A DNA stretch of 20,529 nucleotides from a virus: positions 1 to 20,529 of the IMG/VR virus record IMGVR_UViG_3300034631_000025; one strand, 5' to 3'. The notes under the pieces were generated by a model. It was not told where the DNA came from. It did not search any database and saw nothing but the letters and a program-made list of their open reading frames with translations. The position numbers and the translations under genes are program-made. The first letter of the stretch is position 1. Each line of letters opens with the position of its first letter. Positions 1 to 5,838 of the stretch are shown here, piece by piece.

Positions 1-716
1 CCGCGCCTGCCGCAGCATCTGCGCCCGCCGAGGCTGCTACGCAAGCGCCTGGCGAACGGCCAGCACCTGCCCCCGCCCCGCATCCCACCTACAAGGCCGA
101 GCTGCCGGCGGACTACGAGGACAAGGTGGCCGCCAACAAGGCCGCGCTGACCAACCTGCGCACGAAGTTCGACAACGGCGAGGTGGACGCCGCCGAATAC
201 CACGCCAAGCTGGACGAGCTGCAGGAGCAGCGCGCGGATCTCCGGGAAGCCAAGACCCGGGCCCAGGTCGCGAGCGAGATGCAGGAGCAGGCCGAGGCGG
301 GTGCCTGGAAGTCGGCCATCCTTACGTTCGTAGACGACGCCGCAACGAAATCGGAGCTGGGGCTGGTGGACTACGCCAAGGACAACGCCAAGGCTTCCGA
401 CCTGGACGGGTTCATCAAGGCACTCGCTGGCGCACCGGAGAACGCCGCGAAGCCATACCGCTGGTTCCTCGAGGAGGCGCACAAACGCGTGGTGGCCCTG
501 CACGGTATCGCGACCGGCAAGACGGCCGCTCCCGCGCAGCGCAAGCCAGACGCCAGCGCGGTGGTGACGAACCTGGCAGACGTGCCCGGTGGCGGCGGTG
601 ATGCCGACCCATCCGGCGACGAGTTCTCCGACCTGGACAAGCTGTCCGGCCTGGAATACGAGCGCGCACTGGCCGGCCTCTCGCCCGAGAAGCGCGAACG
701 CTATCTGAGGGGCTGA
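1..716 (+). CDS. Scaffold-like protein upstream of the major capsid gene (5' end outside window)
   Basis: The frame whose codons begin at base 3 is open from the window edge to the TGA at 714-716, so the N-terminus is missing. The visible N-terminal part is Ala/Pro-rich. A charged helical, coiled-coil-like stretch follows (Lys/Glu/Gln-rich, about bases 120-300), then a mixed domain and a Gly/Asp-rich tail ending in short charged helices. In phages with N4-gp56-type capsids, the gene between portal and MCP encodes the scaffold or assembly protein, and this composition and position fit that role. No protease catalytic motif is visible. The stop overlaps the next start by one base (TGATG), which suggests translational coupling. 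A GTG at 126 could be read as a start, but the open upstream frame makes an internal position more likely. The function is inferred from position and composition only. Confidence 0.6.
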   Translation, partial: APAAASAPAEAATQAPGERPAPAPAPHPTYKAELPADYEDKVAANKAALTNLRTKFDNGEVDAAEYHAKLDELQEQRADLREAKTRAQVASEMQEQAEAGAWKSAILTFVDDAATKSELGLVDYAKDNAKASDLDGFIKALAGAPENAAKPYRWFLEEAHKRVVALHGIATGKTAAPAQRKPDASAVVTNLADVPGGGGDADPSGDEFSDLDKLSGLEYERALAGLSPEKRERYLRG

Positions 717-919
717 TGACCACCGCCAACACCTCACAAGACACCGTGCGCCGCGTCCACATGGAGCTGCGCACCGGGGACGTGCTCGAGCTTCCGGGCG
801 TGGTGATCCAGATGGTGGAGAAGTCCGGGCAGACCGCGCGCATGGTGGTGTGCGCGGCACCGGAAATCTCCTTCAAGAAGGTGCCGGCCCGTACCAAGCC
901 TGCCATCGTGAAAGCCTGA
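716..919 (+). CDS. Small CsrA-like protein (67 aa) between scaffold and capsid genes
   Basis: Starts with ATG overlapping the previous stop, with GAGGGG a few bases upstream. From about residue 21 the protein follows the pattern of the CsrA/RsmA RNA-binding family. A G-D-V-L-E-L start matches CsrA G-E-T-L-M-I, then come alternating hydrophobic strand residues, an SGQTARMVV segment (CsrA KGNQVRIGV) and AAPEISF (CsrA APKEVSV). One single-residue gap is needed; the comparison is from memory of E. coli CsrA. The N-terminal TRR and the HREE motif that carry the RNA-contact arginines in CsrA are not kept (ELRT and KKV here), so RNA binding is uncertain. The protein could equally be an unrelated small beta protein of the capsid module. 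Its last codons contain the first copy of the repeated 20-bp motif, and its stop lies 53 bases before the MCP start. Confidence 0.55.
   Translation: MTTANTSQDTVRRVHMELRTGDVLELPGVVIQMVEKSGQTARMVVCAAPEISFKKVPARTKPAIVKA
891..910 (+). promoter_or_regulatory. 20-bp repeated motif, copy 1 (before MCP)
   Basis: gtaccaagcctgccatcgtg. It lies inside the last codons of the 716-919 gene and 63 bases before the MCP start. It matches the six-copy consensus at every fixed position and is followed 19 bases later by the 22-bp leader element. It is likely a late promoter or operator; transcription has not been shown. Confidence 0.55.
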
Positions 920-929
920 AGTTTTTTTC

Positions 930-972
930 AACCGGGGCGCTGGAGTGCTCGCATCCTCTCTAGGAGCATTCC
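930..972 (+). promoter_or_regulatory. MCP leader with start-adjacent hairpin
   Basis: The 22-bp element (930-951) contains GGAGTGCTC (942-950). This can pair with GAGCATTCC (964-972): nine pairs, one of them G-U, with a 13-base loop. The second arm holds part of the AGGAG Shine-Dalgarno sequence and ends directly before the ATG at 973, so folding should limit ribosome access. The 22-bp element recurs before the 4354 gene. Confidence 0.6.
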
Positions 973-2088
973 ATGGCGAAAACCAGCACGGGCGTGAACA
1001 GCCCGCGTGCCGTCAAGCGCTTCTCCGGCGACTTGGCCCTCGATGTGTCCCAGCAGTCCTATTTCGGCCGCCGCTTCGCCGCGGTGGGCCAGGGCGCGAA
1101 GACCCCCATCCAGATCCTGACGGAACTGGAATCCGAGGCCGGCGAACTCATCACCTACGACCTGCTGACCGAACTGCGCATGGCGCCGGTCGAAGGTGAC
1201 AACACCCTCGCGGGCAAAGAAGAAGCGCAGAAGTTCTATAGCGACGAGCTGTACATCGACCAGGCCCGCGGCGGCGTGAACACCGGCGGCCGCATGTCGC
1301 GCAAGCGCACGCTGCACGACCTGCGCATGCGGGCCAAGCAGCAGCAGGCCAGCTGGTGGGGCCGCTTCCAGGATGAACTGTCGTTCACCTACCTCTCGGG
1401 CTCGCGCGGCGTGAACGAGAACTTCCTGCTGCCGCTGGGCTACCAGGGCCGCGCGAACAACAAGCTGACCGCGCCCACGGTCAACCACCAGCTGTTCGCG
1501 GGCGACGCCACGAGCACCGCCAACATCGACGCCACCGACAAGATGACGCTGAAGCTGGTGGGCGACGCACGCACCCGTGCCGACACCCAGGGCGGCGGCG
1601 CCACCAACATCCCGGTGCTGCAGCCGTGCGTGGTGGACGGCGAAGAAGTCTTCGTCATGGTGATGCACACCTGGCACGAGGACGACCTGCGCAACGACAC
1701 CTCCACCGGCGCGTGGATGGACCTGCAGAAGGCCGCCGCGGCATCGCTGGGTGCGAAGTCTCCGCTGTTCCGCTCGGCCCTCGGCATGCACCGCAACGTG
1801 GTGCTGCACAGCCACCGCAACGTCATCCGCCACAACAACCACGGCGCGGGCGGCAACGTGCCCACCGCGCGTGCTCTCTTCATGGGCGCCCAGGCGGGCG
1901 TGCTGGCGTTCGGCTCGCCCGGCACGGGCATGCGCTACGGCTGGCACGAGGAAACGGCGGACCGCGGCAACCAGGTGATCATCACCACGTCCTCCATCTT
2001 CGGCTTCAAGAAGACCACGTTCAACTGGGACGGCGTGAGCCACGACCAAGGCCTGTTCGCCGTGGATGCCGCTGCAGCCCCGCGCTGA
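973..2088 (+). CDS. Major capsid protein, N4-gp56 family
   Basis: Forms the icosahedral shell. The 371-residue product shows the N4-gp56/Phage_capsid_3 (DUF4043) pattern. It has an N-terminal arm ending in QQSYFGRRFAA, then an AKTPIQILTEL segment, a FYSDELYIDQ-RGGVNTGGRMS-RKR block (about residues 90-115), and a helical DLRMRAKQQQASWW-RF-DEL-F-YLSG segment. A long insert rich in Gly and Asn and a beta-rich C-terminus follow (VMVMHTWHEDDLR, GSPGTGMRYGWHEE, VIITTSSIFGFKK). Length is within the family's usual range. The ATG follows AGGAG directly inside a predicted leader hairpin, and a copy of the 20-bp motif lies 60-80 bases upstream, fitting a strongly expressed, tightly controlled gene. The decoration-type gene follows after 35 bases. 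Confidence 0.88.
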   Translation: MAKTSTGVNSPRAVKRFSGDLALDVSQQSYFGRRFAAVGQGAKTPIQILTELESEAGELITYDLLTELRMAPVEGDNTLAGKEEAQKFYSDELYIDQARGGVNTGGRMSRKRTLHDLRMRAKQQQASWWGRFQDELSFTYLSGSRGVNENFLLPLGYQGRANNKLTAPTVNHQLFAGDATSTANIDATDKMTLKLVGDARTRADTQGGGATNIPVLQPCVVDGEEVFVMVMHTWHEDDLRNDTSTGAWMDLQKAAAASLGAKSPLFRSALGMHRNVVLHSHRNVIRHNNHGAGGNVPTARALFMGAQAGVLAFGSPGTGMRYGWHEETADRGNQVIITTSSIFGFKKTTFNWDGVSHDQGLFAVDAAAAPR

Positions 2089-2123
2089 TCCGGTCCCCCC
2101 TGAAACCATAGAAGGAGTCGAAG

Positions 2124-2582
2124 ATGCCTTTTACCAACAAAAGCCCCCAACTCGCGGGCTATGAAAACGCCATCACCCCCGGCGGCCCGGAGCTGGTCGT
2201 GTCCCGCTGCGGCCAGCAGCTGGTCGCGGCCGACCATGTGGCCGGCACCGTGGGCGTGATCGGTTTGCTGCCCGCCGGCACGGTGCCGGTTCACCTCTAC
2301 GTGCGCGCACCGGCCGCCCTGGGTGCCGGCTTCACCGCCTCCATCGGCATCGCGAACGCGGCCGGCACGGACTTCAGCACCGCAGCCGAGGACGGCGGCG
2401 CCGCCTGGGTGGTGGACAACAACACCGGCGCGGCCGGTGGCTACGTGCAGCTGACGCCCGCCGCCTTCGCGAAGGTGGCGCCCAAGGACTACGACCGCCG
2501 CGTGCTGCTCAAGATCACCGGCGTGGGCACGGGCACGCCCGCCGGCCTCCTCGCCGTCGATCTGGTGTACGCGAACGCCTGA
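2124..2582 (+). CDS. Probable capsid decoration or head fibre protein
   Basis: The 152-residue product is rich in Gly, Ala and Val, with alternating short beta strands and no charged coiled coil. The start has a good AAGGAG six bases upstream. It lies directly behind the MCP and ahead of a strong terminator-like structure, so it is co-transcribed with the MCP and presumably made at high level. The middle part (FTASIGIANAAGTDF...AAWVVDNNTGAAGGYVQL) reads like a small surface-exposed beta domain. Phages of this capsid family usually carry a small uncharacterised structural gene here. No specific family was recognised, and the decoration role is inferred from position, size and composition. Confidence 0.6.
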   Translation: MPFTNKSPQLAGYENAITPGGPELVVSRCGQQLVAADHVAGTVGVIGLLPAGTVPVHLYVRAPAALGAGFTASIGIANAAGTDFSTAAEDGGAAWVVDNNTGAAGGYVQLTPAAFAKVAPKDYDRRVLLKITGVGTGTPAGLLAVDLVYANA

Positions 2583-2589
2583 ATGTGCT

Positions 2590-2643
2590 GGCCCGCAAGG
2601 GCCTTTCCCACCCTGTCGGGTTCACGCCCGGCGGGGCTTTTTT
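2590..2643 (+). terminator. Rho-independent-type terminator behind the capsid genes
   Basis: Starting eight bases after the decoration gene's stop there are three short GC hairpins in a row. They are GGCCC-GCAA-GGGCC (2590-2603, a GNRA loop), ACCC-TGTC-GGGT (2610-2621), and GCCC-GGCG-GGGC (2626-2637), the last followed at once by six T residues (2638-2643). The position, between two gene blocks and behind the most abundant virion proteins, is typical. The last stem is only four base pairs, so termination may be partial. Confidence 0.65.
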
Positions 2644-2660
2644 GAATTCCGGAGATCCCC

Positions 2661-3035
2661 ATGCTTCTTTTGACCGCGCTCCCCGCCCGCAAGACCGGCG
2701 AGCTGACCGTCCGCACGGACGACGGCACCGCGTACGTGTTCAAGGGCGCCCCTCTGTCGTGCGAGGTCCAGGACGAGGACCATGCCGATGAACTGCAGAC
2801 CAAGGGCTTCCAGACCAAGGACGAGTTCGAAGCCGAGCAGCAATTCCAGCAGCAGGCCGCCAAGCGCGCGGAGCGCATGGCCGCGCGCGAGGCGAAGAAG
2901 GCTCAGGCCGCCCAGGACGACGACGATGACGCCGACGCGCCGATCTCCACCGGCGACGGCCTGCCCAAGGAAGAGAACACCGCCCCCACGGGGCGCGTGC
3001 GCAAGGCCGGCGCCGCTTCGGTGGTGAAGGGCTGA
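2661..3035 (+). CDS. Small acidic phage structural-module protein, function unknown
   Basis: A 124-residue protein with ATG preceded by CGGAG. The first 40 residues form a small beta-type region (ELTVRTDDGTAYVFKG, PLSCEVQDEDHADEL). Next is a Gln/Glu/Ala/Lys helix predicted as coiled coil (about residues 50-88, FEAEQQFQQQAAKRAERMAAREAKKAQAA), a run of Asp residues, and a flexible Pro/Thr/Gly tail. Small proteins of this build often occur between the capsid and neck genes of podovirus-like phages, but no known domain was recognised. It is the first gene after the terminator, without its own copy of the 20-bp motif, so it may depend on read-through. Confidence 0.6.
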   Translation: MLLLTALPARKTGELTVRTDDGTAYVFKGAPLSCEVQDEDHADELQTKGFQTKDEFEAEQQFQQQAAKRAERMAAREAKKAQAAQDDDDDADAPISTGDGLPKEENTAPTGRVRKAGAASVVKG

Positions 3036-3041
3036 CCCGCC

Positions 3042-3662
3042 ATGGCATCGTGGGACAACTGGATGCCTGAGCTGGTGCTGGCTGCTCCCACGGCGCCCGC
3101 GCCGCTCATCCACCTGTGCATCAACCGGGCCGCGCGCCAGTTCCTGCGCAAGACGCGCGCGTGGCAGGAATGGCTGGAGCCGGTGGAGGTGTCGGGCACG
3201 CCCTTCGCCGAATACTCGTTCGAGCTGCCCCAGGGCGCCGAGCTGCGGCGCATCGAGGCGGCCACGCTGGACGGCAAGCCCCTGGAGGTGGCGAAGGAGG
3301 GGAGCCTGCCGGCAGATCCCTGGCGGCACGCGCGAGCGGGCTGCGCCTACCTCGTGACCACTGACCTGGCCTCCTTCACGGTGGGCGCGCTCGGGGCTGG
3401 CGGCACCGTGCAGGTGCGGGCCTCGCTCATCCCGTCCACGCGCGGCACCAGCGTGCCGGACAGCGTGGCGCGGCTCTACCACGAGGCCATCCGCGACGGC
3501 GCGAAGGCGGAGCTGCTGGCCACCGCCGGCACGGACTACTACCGGCCCGACCAGGCCGCCGTGGCGCTCGCGCTGTTCAGCGCCGCGATCGATGACGCAA
3601 CCACCGACGTGTGGCGCTCGCACACGCCGAGCACGCCGCGGGGGAGGGCGCAATGGCTCTGA
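3042..3662 (+). CDS. Head-tail adaptor-like protein
   Basis: A 206-residue protein that begins six bases after the previous stop. The N-terminal helix pattern (PAPLIHLCINRAARQFLRKTRAWQEW, about residues 21-46) resembles the adaptor or tail-tubular A type of podovirus neck proteins, where a helical bundle caps the portal. A beta part follows (PVEVSGTPFAEYSFELPQGAELRRIEAATLDGKPL), and a final helical part contains LYHEAIRDGAKAELLATAGTDYYRPDQAA. The following gene, another adaptor-like protein, overlaps its end by ten bases. The role is inferred from motif pattern and gene order; the two neighbours could be adaptor and stopper rather than both adaptors. Confidence 0.6.
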   Translation: MASWDNWMPELVLAAPTAPAPLIHLCINRAARQFLRKTRAWQEWLEPVEVSGTPFAEYSFELPQGAELRRIEAATLDGKPLEVAKEGSLPADPWRHARAGCAYLVTTDLASFTVGALGAGGTVQVRASLIPSTRGTSVPDSVARLYHEAIRDGAKAELLATAGTDYYRPDQAAVALALFSAAIDDATTDVWRSHTPSTPRGRAQWL

Positions 3663-4282
3663 CCGTGAAGCAGCTGCTGGACGACGTGGCGCGCGAGCTG
3701 CAGGACAAGGGGAACGTCCGCTGGACGCGAGCGGACCTGCTCGATTTCTTCAATGCCGCGCAGCGTGCGCTCGCCGAGTACCGGCCCGACCAGCTGGCGC
3801 AGGACCGCGAGCTGGTGCTGGCCGCCGGCTGGCGGCAGGAGTTGCCGGCCGACGTGCTGACGCTCATCGACATCACCAACAACGCCAACACCGCGCAGCG
3901 CCGCATCACGAAGACCGCGCTGTGGACGCTGGACGCTGTGGCCGGCGCTTGGCGCTCGCAGACGCCCGCGCTGGAGGTGCAGCACTTCATGCACGACATG
4001 CGCACGCCGCGGGAGTACCTGGTGTACCCGCCGGCCCGCGCGGGCGTGAAGGTGCGTGCGGTGGTGGCGCCGGCCGCTGTGGACCTGGTGGGCGAAAGCG
4101 CGGCGCCGTGGGTTCCAGCACGGTGGCTCGATGCGCTGCGGCACTTCATGCTGTTCCGGGCCTGGTCCGTGGATGGCGAATTCGCCGGCAACCAGGCGCT
4201 GGCCGCCGCGCATCTGGAGTTGTTCCAGGGCGCGCTCGGCGTGCAGGTCAAGCCGTCCAACGAGGTGGCACCGACCATGTGA
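3653..4282 (+). CDS. Second head-tail adaptor-like protein
   Basis: The ATG at 3653 is chosen over an upstream GTG at 3611 because GGGGGAGGG lies just before it. This gives 209 residues and a ten-base overlap with the preceding gene. The N-terminus (VKQLLDDVARELQDKGNVRWTRADLLDFFNAAQRAL, about residues 4-40) is the helix-rich opening of phage adaptor proteins that join portal to tail. The middle alternates strands and helices (LPADVLTLIDI, REYLVYPPA), and the end is helical (WLDALRHFMLFRAWSVDGEFAGNQALAAAHLELFQ). The stop codon lies inside the second copy of the repeated 20-bp motif, marking the end of this block. Confidence 0.65.
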   Translation: MALTVKQLLDDVARELQDKGNVRWTRADLLDFFNAAQRALAEYRPDQLAQDRELVLAAGWRQELPADVLTLIDITNNANTAQRRITKTALWTLDAVAGAWRSQTPALEVQHFMHDMRTPREYLVYPPARAGVKVRAVVAPAAVDLVGESAAPWVPARWLDALRHFMLFRAWSVDGEFAGNQALAAAHLELFQGALGVQVKPSNEVAPTM

Positions 4283-4298
4283 CAAGCCTGCCATCCTG
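4279..4298 (+). promoter_or_regulatory. 20-bp repeated motif, copy 2 (before 4354 gene)
   Basis: gtgacaagcctgccatcctg. It overlaps the stop codon of the adaptor gene. It also starts a perfect 6-bp hairpin CTGCCA-TCC-TGGCAG (4288-4302), and TTTT follows at 4307-4310, so weak termination of the upstream block is also possible here. Confidence 0.55.
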
Positions 4299-4313
4299 GC
4301 AGCACATTTTCGT

Positions 4314-4353
4314 AACCGGGGCGCTGGAGTGCTCGAAACCACAGGAGGCCTCC
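4314..4353 (+). promoter_or_regulatory. 4354-gene leader with matching hairpin
   Basis: Holds the second copy of the 22-bp element (4314-4335, identical). GGAGTGCTC (4326-4334) can pair with GAGGCCTCC (4345-4353) through GGAG/CTCC and CTC/GAG with a 2x2 internal loop and a 10-base hairpin loop. The arm again contains the Shine-Dalgarno sequence and touches the ATG. GGAGGCCTCC is also self-complementary, so other folds are possible. Confidence 0.55.
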
Positions 4354-4770
4354 ATGGCCGGTTTCTCCAACTCCCTCGCCAACGCGATCATCAGTGCCAC
4401 GCTACGCCAGCAGGCGTTTCCCGCCATCCGCACGCCGTACTTCGCGCTTTTCACTTCCGACCCCACCGATGCATTCACGGCCGGGACTGAAGTCAATGCG
4501 GCGTGGTATCGCCGCGTGCCCACCGGCGCGTTCGCCGCTCCGGTGAACGGCGCCACCTACAACGCCGTGCGCGCTGCGTTCCCGCCCGTGACCGGCGCCC
4601 AGACGACGGTGACGCACATCGGCATCGTGGAGGGCGATTCCCTCAACGATCCCACCGCCACGCTCATGTATTCCGAGGCGCTGCCGGCGCCGCGGACACT
4701 GCAGATCAACGACGTGTTCGTGGTGGACAGCCAGGCGCTCGCGGGTGACTTCGCCCTGCAGCTGCTGTAA
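4354..4770 (+). CDS. Small phage virion protein of the 'ALFTSDP' fibre-like family
   Basis: The 138-residue product has the layout of a small family often annotated as phage tail fibre protein. A short helix (NSLANAIISATL) leads to a strand with TPYFALFTSDPTD (about residues 27-39), then GTEV...WYRRVPTGAFAAP, an AAFPPVTGAQTTVTHIGIVEG segment, and a final GD/N-linked strand pair (LQINDVFVVDSQALAGDFALQ). It is predicted to be nearly all beta after the first helix. Its leader shares a 22-bp element and the start-adjacent hairpin with the MCP gene, which suggests a virion protein needed in many copies. Whether it sits on the tail or decorates the capsid cannot be told from sequence. Confidence 0.65.
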   Translation: MAGFSNSLANAIISATLRQQAFPAIRTPYFALFTSDPTDAFTAGTEVNAAWYRRVPTGAFAAPVNGATYNAVRAAFPPVTGAQTTVTHIGIVEGDSLNDPTATLMYSEALPAPRTLQINDVFVVDSQALAGDFALQLL

Positions 4771-4787
4771 CCGCCGCGGAGGGCTGC

Positions 4788-5837
4788 GTGAATCGGGGCA
4801 AGTTCAACGGGTTTGCGATCAACGGTCCCGCAGGAGACCAGGTTGTTCGCGTTCGCGTTGACGCGCGCGGCTATGCCCGAATCCGCTCCGGCGGACGGGT
4901 GCTGGCCTACGCGCGCATCCAGAGCGAGCCCGCCGCCAGCGCGGCAGGGCACCTGGGCCGGGTCGAGGCGCACATCCGCGCCGATGTCATGGCGCGGGCA
5001 GCCGTCCTGGGGGCCCTCGGCCACGCGGAGGTTCACAGCCTGATCGCCGCGCGCGGCCGCGCGGCGATCAAGGTGACGCTGCCGCCCGTTCGGTCGGTGG
5101 TGGCAGCGAAGGCGCGCGCGAGCATTGGGCTGCGTGCGCACGTCCTCGCGCGCGGCGCGGCCTCGGTGACGGCCCGCGCGAAGCTGTCGCAGTCCACGTA
5201 CCTGGAGCGCCGCGGCCCGGTCCGCGCCCAGCCCACCGCCGGCATCACGGCGGACGGCACGGTGTACGCGCGGCGCCAGGTTCGATCGCCCCTCGATGCC
5301 AAGGCCCAGGCTTTCATCGTCACGCGCACGCGGACTTCCGCGCGGCTGGCTGTTCTGCTGCGCGCTGCAGCCAGCGTGATCCCTCGAGGTCACATCGCGG
5401 TGCGCGCGCCGCTGGCCACGCAGGGCAGGGCGATCATTGTGATCGACCCAGCCGTGTTCAAGCAGCTGCCTTTCGATGAGCCCGCACCCGATTCGCGCAC
5501 GTTCGCCGTGCCGCCCGCCATGACCACCTTCCATGTGACCGACCAGGGCACCAGCATGTTCAGAGCCAGTCCCCCGCAACAGCCCGCCGACGTGCAGGAC
5601 TACGACATCGAGTTCGACGGCTGGTTTCCACCCGGCGACGAGATCGTGGCCGTGGCGCTCAAGGTGGCGCCCGCCATGCCGATGCCGCCCAGCTACGCGA
5701 TCAACGCACAGCGCGTGAAGGTGTGGGTTTACGCGGGCGGTAAGAGCGGTACCAAGTACCAGATTTCCATCGCCGCAACCACCAACGACGGACGCACCAA
5801 AGAGGTGGAGCTGGTGGTCCCCATCAAGGAGCAATGA
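4788..5837 (+). CDS. Fibre-tail adaptor-like protein with Ala/Arg-rich repeat region
   Basis: GTG start with GGAGGG upstream; 349 residues. Residues about 20-225 are a long imperfect repeat of short strands in which A-R or A-x-A alternates with hydrophobic residues (VDARGYARIR, AAKARASIGLRAHVLARG, VIPRGHIAVRA, TQGRAIIVID), as in beta-solenoid or fibrous shafts. The C-terminal part (about 265-349) matches the phage fibre-tail adaptor type: D-Y-D-I-E-F-D-G-W, a GDEIVAVALKV strand, RVKVWVYAGGKSGTKYQISI, and a closing TTNDGRTKEVELVV. It lies directly in front of the tail fibre gene (1-base gap), so it probably anchors the fibre to the tail. The repeat region is not assigned to a known domain. Confidence 0.6.
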   Translation: MNRGKFNGFAINGPAGDQVVRVRVDARGYARIRSGGRVLAYARIQSEPAASAAGHLGRVEAHIRADVMARAAVLGALGHAEVHSLIAARGRAAIKVTLPPVRSVVAAKARASIGLRAHVLARGAASVTARAKLSQSTYLERRGPVRAQPTAGITADGTVYARRQVRSPLDAKAQAFIVTRTRTSARLAVLLRAAASVIPRGHIAVRAPLATQGRAIIVIDPAVFKQLPFDEPAPDSRTFAVPPAMTTFHVTDQGTSMFRASPPQQPADVQDYDIEFDGWFPPGDEIVAVALKVAPAMPMPPSYAINAQRVKVWVYAGGKSGTKYQISIAATTNDGRTKEVELVVPIKEQ

Positions 5838-5838
5838 G

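Noticed and set aside
891-910. 20-bp motif read as a sigma-54 promoter on either strand
   Set aside because: The reverse complement has TGGCA, but the GG and GC dinucleotides are not at the required -24/-12 spacing in any copy.
922-928. Run of seven T residues before the MCP leader, as a terminator
   Set aside because: No GC-rich hairpin precedes it. The bases before it are a direct AAGCCTG repeat, not an inverted one.
928-2109. Open frame of 393 codons on the minus strand
   Set aside because: Exactly antisense to the MCP gene, with an Ala/His/Val/Arg-rich product typical of a mirrored frame.
3592-4353. Plus-strand frame upstream of the 4354 gene
   Set aside because: It is in frame with the 4354 gene but overlaps the adaptor gene and gives an Arg/Gly/Ala-rich sequence. 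The real start is the ATG at 4354 with its leader.
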